5,235 nt of DNA from DASRIA01 sp038203635. GTDB lineage: Bacteria > Actinomycetota > Thermoleophilia > Solirubrobacterales > JBBDJG01. Positions 1 to 5,105 of this stretch are shown one piece after another (positions within the stretch are counted from its first letter, which is position 1; the number at the start of each line of letters is the position of its first letter). Location: the NCBI GenBank assembly GCA_038203635.1, contig JBBRDT010000129.1, positions 1 through 5,235 on the forward strand, in the 5' to 3' direction. The notes below the pieces were generated by a model that was not told the origin of the DNA, searched no databases, and worked only from the letters and a program-made list of their open reading frames with translations. Position numbers and translations under genes: made by a program.

Positions 1-799
1 GCGCGCCGAGCGCGGGTGCCGCCCCGCGATGATCGGGGTGGCCGTGGCCGAGCACGACACGCGTGATGCCGCCGAGGCCGGCCGCCACCGATGCGATGCC
101 GCGGGACATGCTCCGGATGCCCGCGTCGAACACCGTCACGCCGCCGTCGTCCTCGATCAGGTAGACGTTCATGATCTTCTGCGGGAAGCCGCCCCGCACG
201 AGCCACACTCCTTCCGCGACCTGGCTGACTGCCGGCTGGAAGAAGGGACGCAGCAGCCGCGTGCGCGTGTTGAACGCCGCCGCCATGCGCCGCTCGGTCG
301 CGCTCTCCTGAGCGGGGAGCAATCCGACCGCCCGCGCGAACGCGCCGCTGTCGTAGTAGGCGTCGTTGCGCACGATCTTGCCGTCCTCGATCGTCAGCAT
401 GTCGATGCCCTCGAGCACGACCCGCGCGCCGGTCGGCTCGATCCCCTGGAAGGGACCTCCACAGAACGTGCCCGTCGCATGCCAGCGCACCGCTGCCTGG
501 TTGCGGGCCGCGACGACGTCGAGCACCTCGAAGCGCATGTCCGGCATCGCCGCGAACGTCTCGGTGAAGAAGGCGACCATCTCGTCGGGGACGCTCAGCG
601 GGCGGCCCAGTGGCGCGATGTTCTCGATGCCGCCGGGCGCCCAGAACGTGGCCATGCCCTGCGGGTCGCGGTTCGCCACCGCCTCGAAGTAGGCGCGTGC
701 CACCTTCCCCGGACCCGGCGTGCGGGCCTTCTGCTCATCCGTCTCCTGCGCTGCCTGTGCGCTGACGTCCGGCTTCGTGCTCTCGGTGGCTTCTGACAC
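1..799 (-). CDS. SnoaL-like domain fused to metallo-beta-lactamase-fold hydrolase (C-terminus cut by window edge)
   Basis: Reading leftward from a GTG at 799, 266 residues are visible and the frame is still open at the edge. Residues 1-30 are a hydrophilic tail. Residues about 32-155 look like a SnoaL/NTF2-fold domain: an opening helix (VARAYFEAVANRD), then MATFWAPGGIENI, a central AAVRWHATGTFCG strand pair, and the closing GIDMLTIEDGKIVRNDAYYD, typical of ester-cyclase-like proteins. After a linker (about 156-188) a metallo-beta-lactamase fold begins: VAEGVWLVRGGFPQKIMNVYLIE, the first aspartate turn TVFDAG (224-227), and the metal-binding HxHxDH motif as H252-G-H254-P-D256-H257. Later zinc ligands lie outside the window. 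The MBL half is likely a hydrolase; the SnoaL half may be a binding or accessory catalytic domain. The substrate is unknown. GTG is chosen because a strong AGGAAGGAG site sits 5 nt upstream. Both family calls are confident; the function is not. Confidence 0.88.
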   Translation of the reverse strand, partial: MSEATESTKPDVSAQAAQETDEQKARTPGPGKVARAYFEAVANRDPQGMATFWAPGGIENIAPLGRPLSVPDEMVAFFTETFAAMPDMRFEVLDVVAARNQAAVRWHATGTFCGGPFQGIEPTGARVVLEGIDMLTIEDGKIVRNDAYYDSGAFARAVGLLPAQESATERRMAAAFNTRTRLLRPFFQPAVSQVAEGVWLVRGGFPQKIMNVYLIEDDGGVTVFDAGIRSMSRGIASVAAGLGGITRVVLGHGHPDHRGAAPALGA

Positions 800-914
800 G
801 GCTGCTCCTTCCTATTGGGTAGGCCCCATGGCTCCGCCGCGCGTCAGCATAGACGGCGCAGCCGCCAGCGCGAACCCGCCGCAGCCCACGTCAGATGGCC
901 CGCGGAATCGCCCG
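800..914 (-). promoter_or_regulatory. Upstream region of the SnoaL-MBL gene with a weak promoter candidate
   Basis: This 115-bp gap separates the hydratase stop from the SnoaL-MBL start on the same strand. It holds a TATGCT -10-like hexamer (minus strand, 851-846), which would give a leader of about 40 nt ending in the strong ribosome binding site. I see no good -35 box at the right spacing, and no hairpin followed by a T-run that would terminate the upstream genes. The downstream gene may have its own promoter, be read through from 1984, or both. Confidence 0.3.
805..813 (-). promoter_or_regulatory. Ribosome binding site fixing the GTG start of the SnoaL-MBL gene
   Basis: On the minus strand the sequence AGGAAGGAG ends 5 nt before the GTG at 799. 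This is one of the strongest Shine-Dalgarno matches in the window, and it supports GTG 799 over the in-frame ATG further in (residue 172), which would remove the whole SnoaL domain. Confidence 0.8.
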
Positions 915-1577
915 TCAGGCCGAGGTGAGCTCGACCGCGACGGACCCCAGCATGTCCACCTGCAGCTCGAAGCGCCCGGCCGCCGCCGGCAGCGCGGTCA
1001 CGAGCGACCCGGCGATGATCACGTCGCCCGCCTGCAGAGACTCCCCCACCGCCTCCAGATAGCCGGAGACCAGGGCGATCACGCCGCCCGGGACCATCGC
1101 GACAGCGGCGACGTCGATGGCGTGCTGCTGCTCCCCGTCGCGCAGGAAGCGGCCGTTCAGACCGTCGACGCTCGCGAGCGCCTCCGTCACCGGTCCCAGC
1201 ACGACCGCGCGGTGGAGGACGTTGGCCGCCATCAGCCGCTCGAGGTCGTCGAAGGGCATGTCGACGTCGATCACCTCGAGCGCCGGACCCAGCCCGGCGA
1301 CCGTGCCACCCTCGCCCACGTGCACGGCGATCTCGGGCTCGATCGCCGGCTGTGTGGCGCCGGCGAGCGAGTGTGTCCCGCCCGGGCTCACCTCCGTGCC
1401 GGACGCGAGGTAGCCGATCACCGGCTGTGAGATCCCGAGCGCTTGCTGCACCCGCGCGTCGTTGAAGGCGACCTTCCAGCCGATCCGGCGCTCGCCCGCC
1501 GCCACGCGTTCGTGCAAGGACCGGACCTGCGCCTCCAGGCCGCGCTGCACGCGAGGGTCGAGCGCGGCCGCGTTCAA
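915..1577 (-). CDS. 2-keto-4-pentenoate hydratase / fumarylacetoacetate hydrolase-family enzyme
   Basis: This 220-residue protein has the core of the MhpD-type hydratase branch of the FAH superfamily, soluble metal-dependent enzymes that add water to, or cleave or decarboxylate, 2-keto acids from aromatic breakdown. Visible marks are RIGWKVAFND with K35 and VQQALGISQPVIGYL (43-57), the acidic metal site IEPEIAVHV (E80, E82) with PALEVIDVDM (E101/D104), and the C-terminal LQAGDVIIAGSLVTALPAAAGRFELQVDMLGSVAVEL (181-217). It is about 40 residues shorter than typical MhpD, the loss being at the N-terminus. The usual DNAS-type segment after the metal site is replaced by AANVLHRAVVLG (117-128), so the substrate may differ from 2-hydroxypentadienoate. 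The TTG start overlaps the upstream stop in TTGA and has no good Shine-Dalgarno, which suggests coupled translation. In-frame GTGs at residues 10 and 25 are alternative starts. The family call is firm; the exact reaction is open. Confidence 0.85.
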   Translation of the reverse strand: MNAAALDPRVQRGLEAQVRSLHERVAAGERRIGWKVAFNDARVQQALGISQPVIGYLASGTEVSPGGTHSLAGATQPAIEPEIAVHVGEGGTVAGLGPALEVIDVDMPFDDLERLMAANVLHRAVVLGPVTEALASVDGLNGRFLRDGEQQHAIDVAAVAMVPGGVIALVSGYLEAVGESLQAGDVIIAGSLVTALPAAAGRFELQVDMLGSVAVELTSA

Positions 1578-1984
1578 GCTTTCGGATCGCGGTAGCGGGT
1601 GACGACCGCGAGCACCACGTAGCCGACACCCAGCACGATGAAGTAGGCGGTTGCGGGCGCGTCGTCGCCCGCGAAACCGAAGATGAACGGGGCGACGATC
1701 AGGAGCAGGCCCAGCACGTAGTCGATCACGACGTGCGAGGCCGCGGGCAAAGTGCGCGCCAGTCCGGTGGGTGCGTCGCTGACCACCGCCAGGACGAAAA
1801 TCCCCGCGCCGATCAGCACGGCGAGGATCTGGGCCGCGTCGTCGTCGAAGGAGAACAGGAACGGCGAGATGATCGTGAGGATGCCGACGCCGTACTCGAT
1901 CAGCACGTGCACCGCGAGCGGGATCGAGTTGGGCTGGAGGCGGCGGCGATCGGGCCGCACGGGGGGCTTGGGAGTTGGTGTCAT
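1574..1984 (-). CDS. SPW-repeat-like small integral membrane protein
   Basis: This 136-residue protein has a short basic proline-rich tail (MTPTPKPPVRPDRRR) and then two copies of a roughly 45-residue unit. Copy 1 (about 26-70) reads HVLIEYGVGILTIISPFLFSF, then DDDA and a second hydrophobic helix. Copy 2 (about 84-131) reads HVVIDYVLGLLLIVAPFIFGF, then AGDDAP and another helix. Each copy gives two membrane spans, so four are predicted, with the basic tail likely cytoplasmic. The SPF/APF turn at the end of the first helix matches the S-P-W turn of SPW-repeat proteins, whose biochemical role I do not know. The ATG at 1984 has no Shine-Dalgarno, but a TACGAT box lies 6 nt before it, consistent with a leaderless message. 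Its stop overlaps the start of the hydratase, so the two are probably co-expressed; a functional link is not evident. Confidence 0.82.
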   Translation of the reverse strand: MTPTPKPPVRPDRRRLQPNSIPLAVHVLIEYGVGILTIISPFLFSFDDDAAQILAVLIGAGIFVLAVVSDAPTGLARTLPAASHVVIDYVLGLLLIVAPFIFGFAGDDAPATAYFIVLGVGYVVLAVVTRYRDPKA

Positions 1985-2080
1985 CGACGGATCGTAGCCG
2001 CGCCGCGCCCCTTGCGCCGGGGCGAAACGAAGCTTGCGAAAAGGTGCGCAACACCAGGCCTCTTGGCTAAACTTCGGACA
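1985..2080. promoter_or_regulatory. Divergent promoter region between the SPW-like gene and the fatty acid hydroxylase gene
   Basis: These 96 bp separate two genes read outward. Leftward, TACGAT (1996-1991) is followed by 6 nt and then ATG at 1984. Rightward, TAAACT (2068-2073) is followed by 7 nt and then GTG at 2081. In both cases transcription would begin at or next to the start codon, which suits leaderless messages and explains the absence of a Shine-Dalgarno site at either gene. Neither box has a convincing -35 at 16-19 nt. An imperfect inverted repeat, CCAGGCCTCTTGG (2054-2066), lies against the rightward -10 box and could be an operator, though it has mismatched arms. Confidence 0.5.
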
Positions 2081-2773
2081 GTGAGCACCCAGACCGCCAC
2101 CGAGACCCCGATACCGCAGGAGTCGCCCGGGAAAGCGCCTCAGGAGATCTCGCCGCGGATGTTCGACAACCCGATCCTGGAGTGGGGATCGCGCGTGCAC
2201 CCGATCGTCCCGCCCCTGATCTACATCCCGGTGATCTCGTTCCTGCTGTCGGTCGCGGTGAACGCGGAGAACCTGGCGGTGCCGGCTGTGATCGGCGTGT
2301 TCCTGCTGGGTCTGGCGTTCTGGAGCTTCTTCGAGTACACGCTGCACCGGTTCATCTTCCATCTGCGCCCCGACAACGAATGGGGCCGGAAGATGCACTT
2401 CATCATCCACGGCGTGCACCACGACTACCCGCACGACCCGATGCGGCTCGTGATGCCACCCGCGGTCAGCATCCCGCTCGCGATCGTCATGTACTTCGTG
2501 TTCCGCGGTGTGCTGGGCCCGGATTGGTCGCTGCCCGCGTTTGCCGGGTTCCTGCTCGGCTACCTGATCTACGACGTAGGCCACTACCACATCCATCACC
2601 ACCGCTCGGACAACAAGATCAGCCTCGCGCTGCGCCGCTACCACTACCGCCATCACTTCCAGCAGTCGGATCGCGGCTTCGGCGTCACCTCGCCTTTGTG
2701 GGACCGCGTGTTTCGCACCTCGCCGGTGGTGCGCCGCCGGCGCGCGGCAAAGCCCGCGGCTAAGAGCGACTAA
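2081..2773 (+). CDS. Fatty acid 2-hydroxylase / sterol desaturase-family membrane enzyme
   Basis: This 230-residue integral membrane protein belongs to the fatty acid hydroxylase superfamily, di-metal oxygenases that hydroxylate or desaturate lipids. All four histidine clusters are present with FA2H/Scs7p-like spacing: HX4H (H89, H94), HX2HH (H110, H113, H114), HX3H (H168, H172) and HX2HH (H188, H191, H192). Hydrophobic segments at about 43-60, 66-84, 128-146 and 152-167 give roughly four membrane spans, with the histidines on one cytoplasmic face. The cytochrome b5 domain of the yeast and human enzymes is absent, so electrons must come from another protein. The C-terminus is basic (RRRRAAKPAAK). 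GTG 2081 is chosen for its leaderless-type promoter and because the start-proximal SPRMFDNP stretch, which resembles related bacterial proteins, would be split by ATG 2159. That ATG (residue 27) is the alternative. The likely product is a 2-hydroxy acyl chain; the substrate (free acid, lipid or sterol) is not shown. Confidence 0.88.
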   Translation: MSTQTATETPIPQESPGKAPQEISPRMFDNPILEWGSRVHPIVPPLIYIPVISFLLSVAVNAENLAVPAVIGVFLLGLAFWSFFEYTLHRFIFHLRPDNEWGRKMHFIIHGVHHDYPHDPMRLVMPPAVSIPLAIVMYFVFRGVLGPDWSLPAFAGFLLGYLIYDVGHYHIHHHRSDNKISLALRRYHYRHHFQQSDRGFGVTSPLWDRVFRTSPVVRRRRAAKPAAKSD

Positions 2774-3341
2774 GCATTTCCTCCGCCCGCGCCAGGTCGG
2801 CGCGCGTATTGACGTTGAACACGATGCGCTCCGGATCGCCGTAGCGGCGCAGCTTCGGCTCGGTGATACGCACCGCGCCAAGCTCGGCGACGACCTCGTG
2901 CAGCGGGCGCTGCCCGTCACGTCCCGCGCGCAGGGCATCGATCAGCTCGGGCGTGTAGCGGCCGATCAGCGGGTGCAGCCTCCCGCCTGCCTCGATCACG
3001 ACGAGCGGCTCGGCCCGTCCCGCGAGATGGGCAAGCAACGCCGGTGCCAGGAACGGCAGGTCACACCCGCACACGACCACCGGGCGGCGTGCGCGCTCGA
3101 GCGCCGCGACGAGACCGGTGAGCGGATGCGAGGGCTTTTCCGGCTCCTGCCACACCGGGACCTCCAGCGGCGGCAGTTCGGTCTCCGGTTTCGCGACCAC
3201 GACCGCTTCCAGGCGAGCCTCGCGCATGGCGCGCAGCGGGCGCTCGATCAGCGGTGTGCCGCCGAGCTCGACGCCTGGCTTTGACGATCCCAAGCGGCTG
3301 CTCTTTCCACCTGCCAGCACGACTCCGAGGGGCTCGCTCAA
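2760..3341 (-). CDS. mobA: Molybdenum cofactor guanylyltransferase (MobA-type nucleotidyltransferase)
   Basis: This 193-residue cytoplasmic protein has the full MobA layout and about the usual length. The nucleotide-binding loop is LAGGKSSRLGSSKP (9-22), a form of LAGGxSxRMGxxK. HPLTGLVAALE (72-82) matches the GPLxGL segment, CDLPFL (93-98) carries the metal-binding D94, RLHPLIGRY (121-129) fits the acceptor region, and FNVNTRADLARAE (175-187) is the typical C-terminal signature. The enzyme transfers GMP from GTP to molybdopterin to make the MGD cofactor; close relatives use CTP, so cytidylyl transfer is a lesser possibility. The start is TTG: it is the first possible start after an in-frame TAG at 3356-3354 and has GGAG 5 nt upstream. 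The next in-frame candidate, a GTG at residue 7, would cut into the first beta strand. The gene converges on the hydroxylase with a 14-bp overlap and is divergent from the thiamine-diphosphate enzyme gene. Confidence 0.88.
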   Translation of the reverse strand: MSEPLGVVLAGGKSSRLGSSKPGVELGGTPLIERPLRAMREARLEAVVVAKPETELPPLEVPVWQEPEKPSHPLTGLVAALERARRPVVVCGCDLPFLAPALLAHLAGRAEPLVVIEAGGRLHPLIGRYTPELIDALRAGRDGQRPLHEVVAELGAVRITEPKLRRYGDPERIVFNVNTRADLARAEEMLSRS

Positions 3342-3346
3342 GACAA

Positions 3347-3350
3347 CTCC
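3347..3350 (-). promoter_or_regulatory. Ribosome binding site supporting the TTG start of mobA
   Basis: GGAG on the minus strand is followed by 5 nt and then TTG at 3341. An in-frame TAG just upstream (3356-3354) rules out an earlier start. Confidence 0.65.
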
Positions 3351-3382
3351 AGGCTAGTAGGGTTGCCCGGCACGCGATTCCC

Positions 3383-3389
3383 AGGGAGG
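3383..3389 (+). promoter_or_regulatory. Ribosome binding site of the thiamine-diphosphate enzyme gene
   Basis: AGGGAGG lies 4 nt before the ATG at 3394 and fixes this start. The same 7-mer recurs across the stop codon of this gene at 5081-5087, where no gene follows. Confidence 0.8.
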
Positions 3390-3393
3390 CACG

Positions 3394-5082
3394 ATGGCGA
3401 CGAAGGACCAGACCCAAGCACCGGTGGCAGAGGGCGCAGAGGCGAAGCAGCCGCACGGCGGCATCCTCGTCGCGCGCCGGCTGAAGGCCCACGGTGTCTC
3501 CAAGCTCTTCACCCTCTCGGGCGGGCACCTGTTCTCCATCTACGACGGGTGCCGCGACGAAGGCGTGGACATCGTCGACGTGCGTCACGAATCCGCAGCC
3601 GCGTTTGCGGCGGAGGGCTGGGCAAAGGTCACGCGCGAACCGGGAGTCGCCGCGCTGACGGCCGGGCCCGGCGTCACCAACGGGATGAGCGCGCTCGCCT
3701 CTGCGCACAAGAACAACTCGCCGATGCTGGTGCTGGGCGGCCGCGCCCCGCAGTTTCGCTGGGGCCAGGGCTCGCTGCAGGAGATCGACCACGTGCCGTT
3801 CGTCGCCCCCCTCACGAAGAGCGCACGCACCGCCACCTCCACGGCCGAGGTGCCGGGACTCGTCGACGAAGCGCTCGCGGCGACGCTCGCTGTCCCGACC
3901 GGCCCGGTGTTCCTCGACCTGCCGCTGGACGTGGTCTTCATGGAGGCCGACGACCCCGGCGGCCCGGCAACGCTGCCGGACCCGGCATCGCTGCCCGCGG
4001 CGGACGGTCGCGAGATCGAGCGCATCGGAGCGCTGCTCGGGGCGGCCGAGCGCCCGGTGATCATGGCCGGCACAGACCTCTACTGGGGTCATGGCGAGGT
4101 TGCGCTGCGCGAGCTGTCCGAGGCGCTCGGGATCCCGGTGTTCCTCAACGGCCTGGCGCGCGGATGCCTGTCCGCCGACCACCCGAACTTCTACTCGCGC
4201 GCGCGCAGCGCGGCGCTGAAGGACGCCGACGTCGCGCTCGTGATGGGCGTGCCGATGGACTTCCGCCTCGGATTCGGCGGCAGTTTCGGCGCCGAGACTC
4301 AGCTGGTGCAGATCGACTCCGCGAACCCGGGCCGCGTGGCGCCACGCGAGCTGGCCGGCGCGCTCTATGGCGGCTTCCCCGCGACGCTCGCCGCGCTGCG
4401 CCAGGCCGCGCTCGACACCGGCGGCTCACCGGAGCGCACGGCCGCGTGGCGCAACGGCCTGCGCGAGACCGAGGACACGAAGCGGGCCGCCGAGCGTGAG
4501 CAGCTCGACGACGACCGCGCCCCGCTGCATCCCATGCGCATCTACAAGGAGCTGGACGACATACTCGACCGCGACGCGGTCGTGATCGGCGACGGAGGCG
4601 ACTACGTGTCCTTCGCCGGACGCGTGATGAACACCTACGAGCCGGGCTGCTGGCTCGACCCGGGCCCGTTCGGGTGCCTGGGCTCCGGCCCTGGCTACGC
4701 GATGGCCGCCAAGCTCGCGCGTCCCGACAAGCAGGTATGCCTGCTGCTCGGCGACGGCGCGTTCGGCTTCTCGGGGATGGAGTTCGACACGCTGGCCCGG
4801 CACGGCGTGGCTGTCGTCGGCGTGATGGGCAACAATGGCATCTGGGGCCTGGAGAAGCATCCGATGCAGCAGATCTACGGCTACTCGGTCGCCGCCGACC
4901 TGCGTCCGGAGACGCGCTATGACACGGTCGTCGAGGCGCTCGGCGGCCACGGCGAGCTCGTCCGCGCGCCCGGCGAGCTTCGCCCGGCCCTGCAGCGGGC
5001 GCTGCAGGCCGGCATCCCGGCGCTGGTCAACGTGCTGACCGATCCCTCGGTGGCCTATCCGCGGCGGTCGAATCTGGCGTAG
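3394..5082 (+). CDS. Thiamine-diphosphate-dependent enzyme, acetolactate synthase-like, closest in motifs to 2-hydroxyacyl-CoA lyase / ILVBL (HACL2)
   Basis: This complete 562-residue soluble protein has the three-domain layout of the acetolactate synthase / oxalyl-CoA decarboxylase superfamily. The N-terminal pyrimidine-binding domain (about 22-185) has LFTLSGGHLFSIYD (38-51), catalytic glutamate E66 in VRHESAAAFAAEGWA, TAGPGVTN (89-96), and GPVFLDLPLDVVF (170-182). A central domain (about 205-340) includes RPVIMAGTDLYW. The C-terminal pyrophosphate-binding domain (about 378-550) has the magnesium motif GDGAFGF (453-459) running to GNNGIWG (479-485). The FTLxGGH opening, the GxLQEID segment (126-132) and the region after GNN resemble ILVBL and 2-hydroxyacyl-CoA lyase more than biosynthetic acetolactate synthase, and no regulatory-subunit gene is adjacent. 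The expected reaction would be cleavage of a 2-hydroxyacyl-CoA to formyl-CoA plus an aldehyde one carbon shorter. Decarboxylase or acetolactate synthase activity cannot be excluded. There is no signal peptide or membrane anchor, unlike ILVBL. Confidence 0.9.
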   Translation: MATKDQTQAPVAEGAEAKQPHGGILVARRLKAHGVSKLFTLSGGHLFSIYDGCRDEGVDIVDVRHESAAAFAAEGWAKVTREPGVAALTAGPGVTNGMSALASAHKNNSPMLVLGGRAPQFRWGQGSLQEIDHVPFVAPLTKSARTATSTAEVPGLVDEALAATLAVPTGPVFLDLPLDVVFMEADDPGGPATLPDPASLPAADGREIERIGALLGAAERPVIMAGTDLYWGHGEVALRELSEALGIPVFLNGLARGCLSADHPNFYSRARSAALKDADVALVMGVPMDFRLGFGGSFGAETQLVQIDSANPGRVAPRELAGALYGGFPATLAALRQAALDTGGSPERTAAWRNGLRETEDTKRAAEREQLDDDRAPLHPMRIYKELDDILDRDAVVIGDGGDYVSFAGRVMNTYEPGCWLDPGPFGCLGSGPGYAMAAKLARPDKQVCLLLGDGAFGFSGMEFDTLARHGVAVVGVMGNNGIWGLEKHPMQQIYGYSVAADLRPETRYDTVVEALGGHGELVRAPGELRPALQRALQAGIPALVNVLTDPSVAYPRRSNLA

Positions 5083-5105
5083 GGAGGATCGTTTCGGCCT
5101 ACGGT

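Larger units (their letters stand above)
3342..3393. promoter_or_regulatory. Short divergent intergenic region between mobA and the thiamine-diphosphate enzyme gene
   Basis: These 52 bp must hold the start signals of two outward-read genes. Rightward, TAGGGT (3358-3363) fits the TAnnnT form of a -10 box and would give a leader of about 25 nt containing the AGGGAGG ribosome binding site. I see no good -35 box and no clear -10 for mobA. The assignment is weak. Confidence 0.3.

Noticed and set aside
29..796. Long open frame on the plus strand opposite the SnoaL-MBL gene
   Set aside because: Its translation is arginine- and histidine-rich low-complexity sequence without recognisable motifs, and it lies antisense to a gene with clear SnoaL and MBL motifs.
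812..829. Five-codon upstream frame (ATG to TAG) just before the ribosome binding site of the SnoaL-MBL gene
   Set aside because: It has no ribosome binding site of its own and could arise by chance; nothing suggests a leader-peptide function.
2054..2066. Imperfect inverted repeat CCAGGCCTCTTGG as a defined operator
   Set aside because: The arms have mismatches and it is short; it is mentioned within the promoter region but not claimed as a separate site.
2731..2758. Small GC hairpins near the 3' end of the hydroxylase gene (GCGCC/GGCGC and CGCGG/CCGCG)
   Set aside because: The stems are only 5 bp, lie in coding sequence and are not followed by a T-run on either strand; such pairs are expected by chance at this GC content.
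1985..2938. Minus-strand open frame continuing upstream of the SPW-like gene across the whole hydroxylase gene
   Set aside because: The added residues are antisense to the hydroxylase and biased (many R, H, V, D). The membrane protein is complete from ATG 1984, which has its own -10-like box.
3061..4182. 373-codon minus-strand frame opposite mobA and the lyase gene
   Set aside because: It is a GC-rich antisense shadow with no family motifs and it crosses two well-supported genes and their start signals.
3363..4499. 378-codon plus-strand frame inside the lyase gene region in another frame
   Set aside because: Its composition is almost entirely R, A, G and P, and it overlaps the lyase, whose motifs run unbroken in the correct frame.
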